Shown here: in pieces, positions 26,203-37,022 of the stretch
Layout: each line of letters starts with the position of its first letter
How positions within the stretch are numbered: the first letter of the stretch is position 1
Source of the DNA: Hyphomicrobiales bacterium
GTDB lineage: Bacteria; Pseudomonadota; Alphaproteobacteria; Rhizobiales; Rhizobiaceae
NCBI GenBank assembly: GCA_900468535.1
Contig: UBTY01000016.1
Location: forward strand, 62,001 to 126,000
DNA length: 64,000 nt
Direction: 5' to 3'
Made by a program: the position numbers and the translations under genes
The notes under the pieces: generated by a model
Databases searched by the model: none
The model's input: only the letters and a program-made list of their open reading frames with translations
What the model was told of the DNA's origin: nothing

Positions 26203-26673
26203 ATGTCGACCATTCATTTCTCCGCCATGCCATCAACAGATGCCGAGCAAATCTGGAACGGCGGGACCGACGCCTACGGCAATCTGCCGGAGACCATGGT
26301 CTCCGATGGGCCGGGCCATCCCTGCCGCCACTGCCTGCGGAACATAGACGCGTCCGAAGAGCTTCTGGTGTTCGCATACAGGCCGTTTCCCGAGCTTCAA
26401 CCCTATGCCGAGACCGGCCCGGTCTTCATGCACAAGCGTCCGTGCACGCGATATGCCGCCGAGGAAGTTATGCCGCCTGTCCTGGGCACCAGCCCCGACT
26501 TCATCGTCCGCGGCTACGGCGCCAACGACAGGATCGTCTATGGCACGGGTTCGGTTACGCCGGTCGCTGATATCGAGCGCTATGCAGGGGAGTTACTGGG
26601 AAGGCCCGAGGTTGCCTACGTCCACGTCCGGTCGGCGCGCAACAACTGCTATCAATGCCGAATCGATAAATGA
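26203..26673 (+). CDS. DUF1203 protein
   Basis: A 156-residue cytoplasmic protein of DUF1203. Visible family marks are a CRHC pair in HPCRHCLRNI near residue 45, the FAYRPFPELQPYAETGPVFMH block, and a C-terminal NNCYQCRIDK. The CxxC pairs could bind metal, but no function is known for the family. It has its own strong ribosome-binding site (AAAAGGAGT). It lies 70 bp after the cysK operon and converges on ald with a shared hairpin between. Confidence 0.85.
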   Translation: MSTIHFSAMPSTDAEQIWNGGTDAYGNLPETMVSDGPGHPCRHCLRNIDASEELLVFAYRPFPELQPYAETGPVFMHKRPCTRYAAEEVMPPVLGTSPDFIVRGYGANDRIVYGTGSVTPVADIERYAGELLGRPEVAYVHVRSARNNCYQCRIDK

Positions 26674-26678
26674 GCAAA

Positions 26679-26700
26679 GCCGGCCGCTTTCACGGCCGGC
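26679..26700. terminator. shared hairpin between DUF1203 gene and ald
   Basis: Perfect 8-bp stem GCCGGCCG / CGGCCGGC with loop CTTTCA, between the convergent genes. The T-runs are short (CTTATAT to the right, GCTTTGC to the left), so strength is moderate. Confidence 0.65.
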
Positions 26701-26722
26701 CTTATATAGATGCAGGAAAGGG

Positions 26723-27841
26723 TTACGCGACGTTCAAGACGCTTTCCGGGGCGAACGGCTCGTAGCCGAGCGCTTCGGCAACCGGTTTGTTCGTGACACG
26801 GCCCTTGTGAATATTCAGGCCGTTTCTGAGGTGCTTGTCTTCGGCGATCGCACGCAGGCCACGGTCGGCAAGTGCAAGGCCGTAAACCAGCGTCGCATTG
26901 TTAAGGGCATGCGCGGACGTCACGGGGACAGCGCCTGGCATGTTGGCGACGCAATAGTGAACAACGCCATCGACCTCGTAGGTCGGCTCGGAGTGGGTCG
27001 TCGCATGAGATGTCTCGAAGCAGCCGCCCTGGTCGATTGCAACATCGACGATGACGGAACCTTTCTTCATTCCCGAGAGCATTTCGCGCGTGACGAGCTT
27101 GGGTGCCTGAGCGCCTGGAACCAGAACCGCGCCGATTACCAGATCAGCAGAGAACACCTCGTCCTCAAGTGCCTGGATGCTGGAGTAACGCGTGTGCACG
27201 CGGCCGGCGAAAATGTCGTCGAGCTGGCGTAGCCGCGGCAGCGACTTGTCGAGAATGCAGACGTCGGCGCCAAGACCGGCAGCCATTCTTGCAGCATGCA
27301 GCCCGACGACACCGCCGCCGATCACGGCAACCTTGGCCGGCAGAACGCCGGGGACGCCACCGAGCAGAATGCCGAGGCCGCCATTTGCCTTCTGCAGCGC
27401 CGTTGCGCCCGCCTGGATTGCAAGGCGACCAGCAACTTCCGACATCGGCGCAAGCAACGGGAGCCCGCCACGTTCATCGGTGACCGTCTCATAGGCCACT
27501 GCGGTCGCACCGGATGCCAGCAGCCCCTTCGTCTGCTCCGGATCCGGCGCAAGATGAAGATAGGTGTAGAGGATCTGACCTTCACGCAACTGAGCCCATT
27601 CGACGGGCTGCGGTTCCTTCACCTTCACGATCATGTCGCACTTGGCGAAAATATCCTTTGCCGAGGCGGCGATCTTAGCACCCGCCGCGACATAGGCTGC
27701 ATCATCTGCTCCGATCCCTGCTCCCGCTTTTGTCTCGACCCAAACCTCGTGACCATGCGCGATATATTCGCGCACAGACGCCGGCGTCAGGCCGACGCGA
27801 TATTCATGGTTCTTGATTTCCTTCGGGCAACCGACACGCAT
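26723..27841 (-). CDS. ald: alanine dehydrogenase
   Basis: A 372-residue NAD-dependent enzyme that interconverts L-alanine with pyruvate and ammonia. The N-terminus [20 protein letters not shown] is diagnostic. The NAD-binding [20 protein letters not shown] is in the middle, and the substrate histidine lies in [11 protein letters not shown] 27841 faces the AsnC/Lrp gene at 27995 across 153 bp that carry palindromic repeats. This is the usual ald-aldR arrangement. Confidence 0.96.
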   Translation of the reverse strand: MRVGCPKEIKNHEYRVGLTPASVREYIAHGHEVWVETKAGAGIGADDAAYVAAGAKIAASAKDIFAKCDMIVKVKEPQPVEWAQLREGQILYTYLHLAPDPEQTKGLLASGATAVAYETVTDERGGLPLLAPMSEVAGRLAIQAGATALQKANGGLGILLGGVPGVLPAKVAVIGGGVVGLHAARMAAGLGADVCILDKSLPRLRQLDDIFAGRVHTRYSSIQALEDEVFSADLVIGAVLVPGAQAPKLVTREMLSGMKKGSVIVDVAIDQGGCFETSHATTHSEPTYEVDGVVHYCVANMPGAVPVTSAHALNNATLVYGLALADRGLRAIAEDKHLRNGLNIHKGRVTNKPVAEALGYEPFAPESVLNVA

Positions 27842-27908
27842 AGGCGTTCCTCTCTTTTTATTCCGCTGGGCGGATTTTGTTTGCGCCGAAATCTAAGCAC
27901 CAAGCTCG

Positions 27909-27941
27909 TGCAAGGTCCTTGCAAAGAGGAATTGCAAAGAG
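27909..27941. promoter_or_regulatory. candidate AldR/Lrp operator between ald and its regulator
   Basis: A perfect 15-bp palindrome TGCAAGG-T-CCTTGCA (27909-27923) overlaps a tandem direct repeat TTGCAAAGAG at 27919-27928 and 27932-27941 (13-bp period). Lrp/AsnC proteins bind about 15-bp palindromes in arrays. The position in the divergent ald-regulator gap supports an operator. Confidence 0.55.
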
Positions 27942-27994
27942 AGAGATTTTCGATGAATGTTGCGAAAACTGCCTAAAAATCGAAAGTTCTTCGA

Positions 27995-28456
27995 ATGTCA
28001 GACTTGGACAGTATCGATCTTGCGATTCTGAAGACGCTCCAATCCGACGCGCGCATCACCAACTCCGACCTTGCCGCAAAAGTCGGACTGTCGGCGTCGG
28101 CCTGTTCGCGGCGGCTCGATATCTTGGAACGGCAGGGTGTCGTGCGCGGGTATCATGCGCATGTGTCGCACAAGGCGCTTGACTACAAGATGATCGCGAT
28201 CGTGCACATTTCGCTGTCCGGGCAGTTTGCGAAGACGCTTTCGGAATTCGAGGCCGCGGTGAAGCGGTGTCCCAACGTCCTCGTCTGTTATCTGATGTCC
28301 GGCGAATACGACTACATCCTTCGCGTCGCCGCGCGCGACCTCGAGGATTACGAGCGCATTCACCGCGACTGGCTCTCGGCGCTTCCGCACGTCGTGAAGA
28401 TCAACTCAAGCTTCGCACTGCGAGAGATCATCGACCGGCCGAATGTCGGGCTTTGA
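27995..28456 (+). CDS. Lrp/AsnC-family transcriptional regulator (AldR-like)
   Basis: A 153-residue feast/famine regulator. It has an N-terminal winged HTH (LDSIDLAILKTLQSDARITN, then LAAKVGLSASACSRRLDILE) and a C-terminal RAM ligand-binding domain with the YLMSGEYDYILRVAARDLEDYE block. Divergent from ald, which it most likely activates in response to alanine. Start ATG 27995. A short upstream frame is unlikely to be translated. Confidence 0.92.
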   Translation: MSDLDSIDLAILKTLQSDARITNSDLAAKVGLSASACSRRLDILERQGVVRGYHAHVSHKALDYKMIAIVHISLSGQFAKTLSEFEAAVKRCPNVLVCYLMSGEYDYILRVAARDLEDYERIHRDWLSALPHVVKINSSFALREIIDRPNVGL

Positions 28457-28521
28457 TGGCGCCGCCACAGGACCTTGAGATTCAGATGGCAAGGCCAGTT
28501 TTGCCAAGATAAGACCAGCTC

Positions 28522-29424
28522 ATGAAATCGAAGACGCACGGCTACATTTTCGCCCTCCTGGCAATCACCATCTTTTCGATACAGGACGGCATCTCGAAGC
28601 ATCTCGGCAGCGCCTACCCGCCCGTCTTCGTGACAATGGTGCGTTACTGGGCATTCGCGCTTTTCACGATCGTGCTGGCTTCGAAAATGCGCGGCGGCTT
28701 GAGGGCAACGGCCAGGACAAAGCGCCCTTTTCTGCAAATCACCCGCGGCATCCTGCTCGCCGCGCAGGTCGTCGTCGTCGTCAGTTGCTTCGCCATCATC
28801 GGGCTGGCGCATTCACAGGCGATCTTCTCGGCAACGCCGATCCTGATCGCACTGCTTTCCATGCCGATCCTTGGCGAGCGGGTCGGATGGCGCCGCTGGA
28901 CCGCGATCGTCGCGGGGCTCGTCGGGGTTTTGCTGATCCTCAAGCCGGACGGCGGCTTTTTCGATACCAAACTGCTGCTGGCAATCTTCTCGTGCTTTCT
29001 CTTCGCGTTCTATGTCATCGCAACCCGGCTCGTCAGCAGAGACGATTCCGCGATGACGAGCTTCTTCTACACGGGCGTCGTCGGCGGCATCGCCATGACG
29101 TTGATCGGCCCGTTCTATTGGACATGGATGTCACCGTCTGACTGGATCTGGATGCTGCTGGTCTGCATGACGAGCATTTCGAGCCATTATTTCCTGATCC
29201 GCGCCTATGACATCCTCGACGCAGCGGCGATTCAACCGATCACCTATCTGCAGCTCGTCTATGCATCGGTGATCGGTGTCACGATCTATGGCGAGAGCCT
29301 CAGCCTGAACACGATCGTCGGTTCGCTCATCGTCGTCGCATCCGGTATCTTTACCATCTGGCGGGAGCATGTCGTCTCGCGCCGTCAAGTAATCGAGCGG
29401 CAAAAACATTCCATGCAATTTTAA
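28522..29424 (+). CDS. EamA-family (DMT superfamily) transporter
   Basis: A 300-residue inner-membrane protein with about ten hydrophobic helices arranged as two EamA repeats (residues about 8-140 and 150-285). The first begins YIFALLAITIFSIQDGISKHL; the repeat joint is near PDGGFFDTKLLLAIFSCFLF. The family exports or imports small metabolites. The substrate cannot be told. Single gene, 65 bp after the Lrp regulator. Confidence 0.85.
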   Translation: MKSKTHGYIFALLAITIFSIQDGISKHLGSAYPPVFVTMVRYWAFALFTIVLASKMRGGLRATARTKRPFLQITRGILLAAQVVVVVSCFAIIGLAHSQAIFSATPILIALLSMPILGERVGWRRWTAIVAGLVGVLLILKPDGGFFDTKLLLAIFSCFLFAFYVIATRLVSRDDSAMTSFFYTGVVGGIAMTLIGPFYWTWMSPSDWIWMLLVCMTSISSHYFLIRAYDILDAAAIQPITYLQLVYASVIGVTIYGESLSLNTIVGSLIVVASGIFTIWREHVVSRRQVIERQKHSMQF

Positions 29425-29495
29425 GGAAGCCAATAAAGAGACATCAATCAGTCATTGCTATTATACCCTCATCGTATCGTTTGGGGAGCAAGCTG

Positions 29496-29828
29496 ATGAA
29501 CAATCTCAATATCATAACACGCAAGGCGGAACGAAAGATCTGCCGGATCTTCGGCAAGGTACGCTATCTCAACAAGGAGGTGGACGCGCGGGTCGTCAAT
29601 CTGTCCACCAGCGGTATCGCCCTAGAGATACGATCGCCGCTGCACGCTTCTTCTGGAAGCCGCGTGCAGATCGTGGCCGACGACCTCGGCGCGCTACACG
29701 GAATCATCCGTTGGAGCCACAATGGCCGCCTTGGAATTCAGTTCGACCCGAACTCCAATTCCCGTGCCCAGGTGTCGTCCTATTTCCGGTTTTTCCACCG
29801 CGACGTCAAACCCGTCCTGATCCGGTAA
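29496..29828 (+). CDS. single-domain PilZ protein (cyclic-di-GMP receptor)
   Basis: A 110-residue protein that is essentially one PilZ domain. The c-di-GMP contacts are complete: RKAER (Arg9 and Arg13) and NLSTSG (Asn35, Ser37, Gly40). ATG 29496 has GGGGAG upstream; a TTG at 29481 would add five residues. A diguanylate cyclase lies 4 kb away (33.7-35.0 kb) but not in the same operon. The output partner is unknown. Confidence 0.88.
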   Translation: MNNLNIITRKAERKICRIFGKVRYLNKEVDARVVNLSTSGIALEIRSPLHASSGSRVQIVADDLGALHGIIRWSHNGRLGIQFDPNSNSRAQVSSYFRFFHRDVKPVLIR

Positions 29829-29916
29829 CACCTGTCATATTAAGGGTTTACTCCGCCGCAAATGTACCTAGTCTCGCCTCCGGGCCGGGCGACGCGTCAT
29901 TTTCGAAGGAGTTTTC

Positions 29917-31905
<1,989 letters not shown>

Positions 31906-31912
31906 GAGAAAC

Positions 31913-31932
31913 GGCGGGGCTGATGCCCCGCC
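31913..31932. terminator. hairpin between cpdB and the LysR gene
   Basis: Perfect 8-bp stem GGCGGGGC / GCCCCGCC with a TGAT loop, exactly between two convergent stops. The following T tracts are weak. Confidence 0.6.
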
Positions 31933-32916
31933 TCATTCCGCGGCCAGAGGCACATCCGGCGAACGAATCTCGCTCAACGCAGCATGGAAATCCGCGTGGC
32001 TCGGGCATGCCGTAAGGCGTGTCCGAAACGCATCGATCATCCAGGTCGCAGCCGGTCCGGGTGGGCTTGCTACCCTGCGCATCGCGTAGATCGGGTACTC
32101 GCCCTGCTCATAGGCTTGCAGATCGAGATGCACGAGAGCGCCGCTCATCAGGTCCTCGCGGATGATCGAGGCCGGCAGACCTCCCCAGCCAAGGCCGCCG
32201 CGGATCAATGCATGCTTGCTTGCGATGTCGCTAACGCGCCATGTCTTGTAGGACAGCACATTGAAATCCCTGCCCTTTGTGAGGCCGGACGCATCGGTGA
32301 CAACAAGCTGCACTTCCTCGCGTACGTCGGCGAGTGTCAGCGGTCTGCCGATATTCGCCAGCGGATGCGTGCTTGCCGCCACTGGCATCATGAAGGAATG
32401 GCCGATCCGCTCGATCATGATCGTATCATCCTGCTTCAGCACCGCGCCGCCGATCCCGATCGACGCCTTGCCCGTCAGGACGGCATCCATGACCATGCCC
32501 AGCTCGCCGGCATTCAGGTTGAGCGATACGGAAGGAAAACGCTCCCGAAACTCACGCAGGACATCCACGATGGCGCGGGATGGCACCATGACGCTGATGG
32601 CAACGGATACCTCCGCCTCCAGTCCTTCCTTCAAGCTCTTGACGCGCGCGCGCATCACCTGCAGGTCGGTCAACAGCCGGCGTGCATCCTCGAGCATTGC
32701 CTTTCCGGCTTCGGTCAGCTTCGGCTGGCGCGCACCAGAACGCTCGAAGAGCGGCATTTCAAGCTGTGCTTCGAGATTGGCGATGGTGTAGCTGACCACG
32801 GACTGCGCACGGTTGAGAGCACGCGAGGCCGCCGAGAAGCTGCCAGTCTCTGCGACCGTCAAAAATACCTGCAGCTGGTCCAATGTAGGGTTCGGAAGCA
32901 TACCCATCCAATCCAT
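31933..32916 (-). CDS. LysR-family transcriptional regulator
   Basis: A 327-residue regulator with an N-terminal winged HTH (TLDQLQVFLTVAETGSFSAA, residues about 11-30, then LNRAQSVVSYTIANLEAQL). A substrate-binding domain follows. It is divergent from azoR, with 123 bp between the starts. LysR genes commonly control the divergent neighbour, so azoR is the likely target. ATG 32916 was kept; ATGs 9 and 15 bases downstream are possible. Confidence 0.9.
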   Translation of the reverse strand: MDWMGMLPNPTLDQLQVFLTVAETGSFSAASRALNRAQSVVSYTIANLEAQLEMPLFERSGARQPKLTEAGKAMLEDARRLLTDLQVMRARVKSLKEGLEAEVSVAISVMVPSRAIVDVLREFRERFPSVSLNLNAGELGMVMDAVLTGKASIGIGGAVLKQDDTIMIERIGHSFMMPVAASTHPLANIGRPLTLADVREEVQLVVTDASGLTKGRDFNVLSYKTWRVSDIASKHALIRGGLGWGGLPASIIREDLMSGALVHLDLQAYEQGEYPIYAMRRVASPPGPAATWMIDAFRTRLTACPSHADFHAALSEIRSPDVPLAAE

Positions 32917-32917
32917 C

Positions 32918-32939
32918 GATAATCTTGATCGACATTATC
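32918..32939. promoter_or_regulatory. candidate LysR operator in the LysR-azoR gap
   Basis: Perfect inverted repeat GATAAT-N10-ATTATC directly upstream of the LysR start and about 100 bp from azoR. The arm spacing is close to the 15-base T-N11-A arrangement of LysR boxes. Inferred from symmetry and position only. Confidence 0.45.
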
Positions 32940-33039
32940 CCAGTTTTTTAGATAGGCCGCCAGACATATTTCTCCTCTCGAAACGGTGTCCGACGACTCC
33001 CAAGCGGGCCCCGAAGCCAAGACGAGAGGAATATCAATC

Positions 33040-33654
33040 ATGTCTTCCATTCTGCTTCTGACCTCCAGCCCGCGTGCCGAGTCGCTTTCCACGACCATCG
33101 CCGCTGACCTCGCAACCAAGCTTCAGGCACAGCGCGCCGGCAGCGTTGTCGTGCGCCGCGACCTCGCAACTCCGGCTCTGCCGCATATCGACGATCTCTT
33201 CACTGCAGCCATCCGCAAGCCGGCGGAAGATCGTACTGCAAAAGAAGCCGAAGCCGTGAAGACGTCCGATGAACTCGTTGACGAACTGCTCGCAGCAGAC
33301 ACGATCGTCATCGGCACCGGCCTCATCAACTTCAACATCTATTCCTCGCTGAAGACCTGGATCGACAACGTCGCCCGCGCCGGCCGTACCTTCAAGTACA
33401 CCGAGAGCGGCCCGGTTGGCCTTGCCACCGGCAAGAAGGTCTATGTGGTCCTGGCATCCGGCGGCGTCTATTCGCAGGGTCCGGCCGCAGGCATGAACCA
33501 CGCTGTTCCCTATCTGAAGTCGGTTCTCGGCTTCCTCGGCATCACCGACGTCGAAACCATCTATGTCGAAGGCCTGGCATTCGGTCCTGAAGCTGCTGAG
33601 AAGGCTATCGGCGCCGCCAAGGCACGCGCTGAAGAAATCGCGCTCGCTGCTTAA
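33040..33654 (+). CDS. azoR: FMN-dependent NADH-azoreductase
   Basis: A 204-residue flavodoxin-fold enzyme that reduces quinones and azo dyes with NADH. The FMN phosphate loop LLLTSSPRAESLST is at the N-terminus. The GTGLINFNIYSSLKTWIDNVARAGRTF block (about residues 92-118) and the ASGGVYSQGPAAGMNH loop are diagnostic. ATG 33040 has GAGAGGA upstream; an in-frame ATG at 32986 lacks one. Followed by a strong terminator. Confidence 0.94.
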   Translation: MSSILLLTSSPRAESLSTTIAADLATKLQAQRAGSVVVRRDLATPALPHIDDLFTAAIRKPAEDRTAKEAEAVKTSDELVDELLAADTIVIGTGLINFNIYSSLKTWIDNVARAGRTFKYTESGPVGLATGKKVYVVLASGGVYSQGPAAGMNHAVPYLKSVLGFLGITDVETIYVEGLAFGPEAAEKAIGAAKARAEEIALAA

Positions 33655-33677
33655 GACATCATCGCGGACTATATTCA

Positions 33678-33702
33678 GGCGGTCGGTTTTACCGGCCGCC
33701 TT
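33678..33702 (+). terminator. rho-independent terminator of azoR
   Basis: Stem GGCGGTCGG / CCGGCCGCC (one G-T pair) with loop TTTTA, followed by TTTTCTTTT. Located 25 bp past the azoR stop. Confidence 0.88.
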
Positions 33703-33722
33703 TTCTTTTGTCCGCTTGAATC

Positions 33723-34994
33723 TCAGCCGGTCTGGTCGAGACCGACACGACCAACCACGCAGTTTCTTCCGCTGCGCTTGGCAAGATAGAGGCGCTCATC
33801 GGCGGCAGAGAGCACGCTTGTGAAGCTTGCTCCGTCGGTGGTGGCCGTGGCGACCCCAACACTGACCGTGACCTGCCGCCCGTCAGGCGTGCTGACGCTG
33901 TTTGCGATCGTCCACCGTAGCCGCTCCGCAAGGCGCAGCCCTTCGCTGTGATCAGTGTTCGGGCAGATCGCCACGAACTCTTCGCCGCCGAAGCGGAACA
34001 TGCGATCGTTGGCCCTGAGGATGCTGCCCAGACGCCCGGCAATAGCCTTCAGCACCTCGTCCCCCTGCAGGTGGCCAAACTGATCGTTGACGTCCTTGAA
34101 GTGATCCGCGTCGAGGATCATGACGGTCACATCCTGTCCCTGCCGCAACGCTTCCTTGATCATGGCGGGCGCTTCAAGTTCTAGCCTTGTGCGATCAAAA
34201 AGACCGGTGAGGACATCCCGGCCCGTCCGGCTCAAGAGATCGTTGTAGCGTTCGCGGAATGTCAGGTCGCCGAAGATGTCACCGATCGGTCGCGAATTGA
34301 ACGCGAGCACGGAGTGCCGGCGGATGCCATGTTCGTAGATCGCAAACATCGCCGTATAGAGGCAGACGGCGAGCATCTTCGCCTTCCATCCGCCCCAGAA
34401 GGCAGCGGCCGGCACGTCGAAGAAGTAGTGAACAGCGCCGAAGAAGCCGATCTGGTCGAAGGTCAGAAGGGCAAGGCCGCAAAGCATGAAGCGCAGGACG
34501 ATCCTGTGCCTGAGATACCGCCCCAGTCGCTCGTAAAGCAGAATGATCCCGATCGAATCCAGATAAAGCAGCGCGGTGCCCCACAGCATCAGGCCGCCCA
34601 TTTCTTTCAGGAACTCGAAATTCGCGCCCTGCCCTGCGGAGACCTCACCCAGCATGTGCAGCTGAAGCAGCCACGCGACGCTGACCGTCAGCAGGTTGCC
34701 GATAAACAATCCGTAGATCGGCTGGCGAACGATCGCGGCGTCCTCCTGCAGGTAAAGCATGAGGATCATCATGAGCTTTCCGGCGAAGAAGACGGAGGAC
34801 CCGGGCGAAACCGTGCCGAACGGCAGCGGCACATAGAAGACCGCCGCGAGATAGGTTTCCATGAAATGCATGACGCCGAGCGCTGTGAGAAACATGCCCA
34901 GGCCCAGGCGGTAACGGAAATGCAGCAGCGTCACCATCAGCGTGAAATAGCCGATAGCCTCGACGACAAAGAGAAGGAGATTTACGTTTTCCAT
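33723..34994 (-). CDS. membrane-bound diguanylate cyclase (GGDEF)
   Basis: A 423-residue protein. The N-terminal 230 residues form about seven hydrophobic helices with short loops and no named sensor domain recognised. The C-terminal GGDEF domain has the active motif GGEEF at about residue 335. A product-inhibition I-site RAND lies five residues before it, so the enzyme should be active and feedback-controlled. DHFKDVNDQFGH is the upstream metal block. Single gene, followed by the azoR terminator region on the other strand. The signal is unknown. Confidence 0.9.
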   Translation of the reverse strand: MENVNLLLFVVEAIGYFTLMVTLLHFRYRLGLGMFLTALGVMHFMETYLAAVFYVPLPFGTVSPGSSVFFAGKLMMILMLYLQEDAAIVRQPIYGLFIGNLLTVSVAWLLQLHMLGEVSAGQGANFEFLKEMGGLMLWGTALLYLDSIGIILLYERLGRYLRHRIVLRFMLCGLALLTFDQIGFFGAVHYFFDVPAAAFWGGWKAKMLAVCLYTAMFAIYEHGIRRHSVLAFNSRPIGDIFGDLTFRERYNDLLSRTGRDVLTGLFDRTRLELEAPAMIKEALRQGQDVTVMILDADHFKDVNDQFGHLQGDEVLKAIAGRLGSILRANDRMFRFGGEEFVAICPNTDHSEGLRLAERLRWTIANSVSTPDGRQVTVSVGVATATTDGASFTSVLSAADERLYLAKRSGRNCVVGRVGLDQTG

Positions 34995-35228
34995 TGCTCG
35001 GCCCGGCCAAAAGCGTTCAGTCGAAGCCGGCGAAACGCCGCGCTCAACTCAAGGCAATCGTTTGCAACCAGCCGATCGGCGGAACGAAAAACAGTCGAAT
35101 TTTCAACGGGCTTAAACACAAAAATATCCTGCAAAACCTGCAGGCGATATCATTCGCTTCAATACTTTAAAAATGGATGAGCAAAACGCGTGCGGCACGC
35201 ACCACTGATCGATTTACGGCGAAACCGG

Positions 35229-35558
35229 TCAGACCTGTCGCACCTTTGCACCATCGCTGAACAGCGATGGGCCGTTCTGATCGATGATCTGCTGGGCCTT
35301 GCGTACCGTGCACTCAATGGCGTCGTCGGACGACGAGAACATGTCGGCGCGAATGAAATTGCGGACGAGCAGCTCGTCCCCGACCGTCTTCTCGATGCGT
35401 CCAGCGAGGCGATACTGCCCGCCTTCCTTCTGCGGCTCGGGATAGATGGTGCAATCACCATAGAGCTGCGGCTCGGAGGCTGCGGCTGCAGCGCCACCAC
35501 CCGTCGATTTCGCGCCACCGGAAAACATGGAAAAAATACTGGAAAATATAGAAGCCAT
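35229..35558 (-). CDS. HlyU-family protein
   Basis: A 109-residue protein with a Ser/Gly/Ala-rich N-terminus (MASIFSSIFSMFSGG) and a compact beta-rich body containing YGDCTIYPEPQKEGGQYRLA and VRNFIRADMFSS. The sequence resembles COG5453/HlyU-family entries common in rhizobia. Despite the name it has no visible HTH, so regulation is not shown here. It lies 36 bp downstream of ilvA on the same strand and may share its transcript. Confidence 0.72.
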   Translation of the reverse strand: MASIFSSIFSMFSGGAKSTGGGAAAAASEPQLYGDCTIYPEPQKEGGQYRLAGRIEKTVGDELLVRNFIRADMFSSSDDAIECTVRKAQQIIDQNGPSLFSDGAKVRQV

Positions 35559-35594
35559 GTCCCGCCTTTATCATGCTGTCCGGCAACGGAAAAG

Positions 35595-36845
35595 TTAAAT
35601 AATCAGGTTCGCCAGGATCTCGTTTTCCGTGATGTCTTCGAAGCCGATTGCCGCGTTTTCGAAATTGGCCACCAGCTGGGCGAAGTTCTCGGGCGCCTTG
35701 GTCTCGATGCCGATCAGGACCGAACCGAAGTTGCGGGCCGTCTTTTTCAGGTATTCGAAACGAGCGATATCGTCGTCCGGGCCCAGGAGATTGAGGAAGT
35801 CGCGCAATGCGCCCGGCCGCTGCGGCATGCGCAGGATGAAGTATTTCTTGAGGCCAGCGTAGCGCATCGCGCGCTCTTTCACGTCAGGCAGCCGCTCGAA
35901 GTCGAAATTGCCGCCGGAGACGATCGCGACAATTCGCTTGCCCCGGATCGCGTCCAGATCCATCGAAGCTACGGCAGTCAGCGACAATGCTCCGGCGGGC
36001 TCCAGCACAACGCCCTCGACATTCAGCATTTCGCTGATCGTCACGCAGATCGCGTTCTCCGGCATGAGAAGAACCTGTTCGGGCGAGAAGCCTTTCAGGG
36101 CTTCGAAGTTCAGATCCCCGATCCGGCCAACCGCGGCGCCGTCGACGAAATTGTCGACCTTCGGCAGCGTGACGACCTGCCCGGCCTCCATGCTTCTCTT
36201 TAGGCTCGGAGCGCCGGCCGGTTCGGTGAAGAGGAAACCTTCCTTGGGAACGATGTCCTTGAGATATCCGCTGACCCCCGCAGCCAGACCACCACCGCCG
36301 ACAGGCATGACGACGAGGTCGGGCACGGCGCCATCGGGCAATTGCTGCATGATCTCGGCCGCAACCGTCGCCTGCCCCTCGATGATGTCGATATGGTCGA
36401 ACGGCGGCACCATGACGCCGTCGATCGCCTCGACGTGGTCTCTTGCAGCCTTGTAGCACTGATCGAAGAAGTCGCCGGTCAGCTTGATCGTGATGAACTC
36501 GCCGCCGAACATACGGGTCTTGTCGATCTTCTGCTGCGGGGTCGTCACGGGCATGAAAACGACACCGGGAACACCGAAATGGCGGCAGACAAAGGCAAAA
36601 CCCTGGGCGTGATTGCCGGCCGAAGCGCACACGAAGGTCTTATCGGCAGCGCCCGTGACGAGAGCCTTGCGGAAGAAATTGAAGGCACCCCGGATCTTGT
36701 AGGAGCGAACGGGCGAAAGATCCTCGCGCTTCAGCCAAATCTCCGCACCGTATCTCGACGAAAGGTGTTCGTTGAGCTGCAGCGGCGTAGCCGGAAAGAG
36801 GCTCCGCATTGCTTCTTCGGCGCGTTCGACATCCTGTGTGGTCAC
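35595..36845 (-). CDS. ilvA: threonine ammonia-lyase (biosynthetic-type, single ACT-like domain)
   Basis: A 416-residue fold-type II PLP enzyme that turns threonine into 2-oxobutanoate for isoleucine synthesis. The PLP lysine is Lys50 in SYKIRGAFNFF. The glycine-rich phosphate loop is VMPVGGGGLAAGV, and CASAGNHAQGFAF is the substrate loop. One C-terminal regulatory ACT-like domain begins near residue 335 (KKYFILRMPQRPGALRDFL). The length matches the short ilvA form rather than the 514-residue two-ACT form. The start is GTG 36845 with AAGGGATCGG upstream. Confidence 0.92.
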   Translation of the reverse strand: MTTQDVERAEEAMRSLFPATPLQLNEHLSSRYGAEIWLKREDLSPVRSYKIRGAFNFFRKALVTGAADKTFVCASAGNHAQGFAFVCRHFGVPGVVFMPVTTPQQKIDKTRMFGGEFITIKLTGDFFDQCYKAARDHVEAIDGVMVPPFDHIDIIEGQATVAAEIMQQLPDGAVPDLVVMPVGGGGLAAGVSGYLKDIVPKEGFLFTEPAGAPSLKRSMEAGQVVTLPKVDNFVDGAAVGRIGDLNFEALKGFSPEQVLLMPENAICVTISEMLNVEGVVLEPAGALSLTAVASMDLDAIRGKRIVAIVSGGNFDFERLPDVKERAMRYAGLKKYFILRMPQRPGALRDFLNLLGPDDDIARFEYLKKTARNFGSVLIGIETKAPENFAQLVANFENAAIGFEDITENEILANLII

Positions 36846-37022
36846 GGTTCCGATCCCTTGCTGTTTCGGCCCCCGCTATGGCACAGGGATAATAGCGAAA
36901 GAAGCCCATTTTCCGCTTGAATTGACTTCTATGGCAAAAGTCATAAAGCAAGCCCGCAAAAGAGCGCGTGATAACGAAATTGTGCACTGCACTAATATTT
37001 CGAGATCGATAATATAGGTGTG

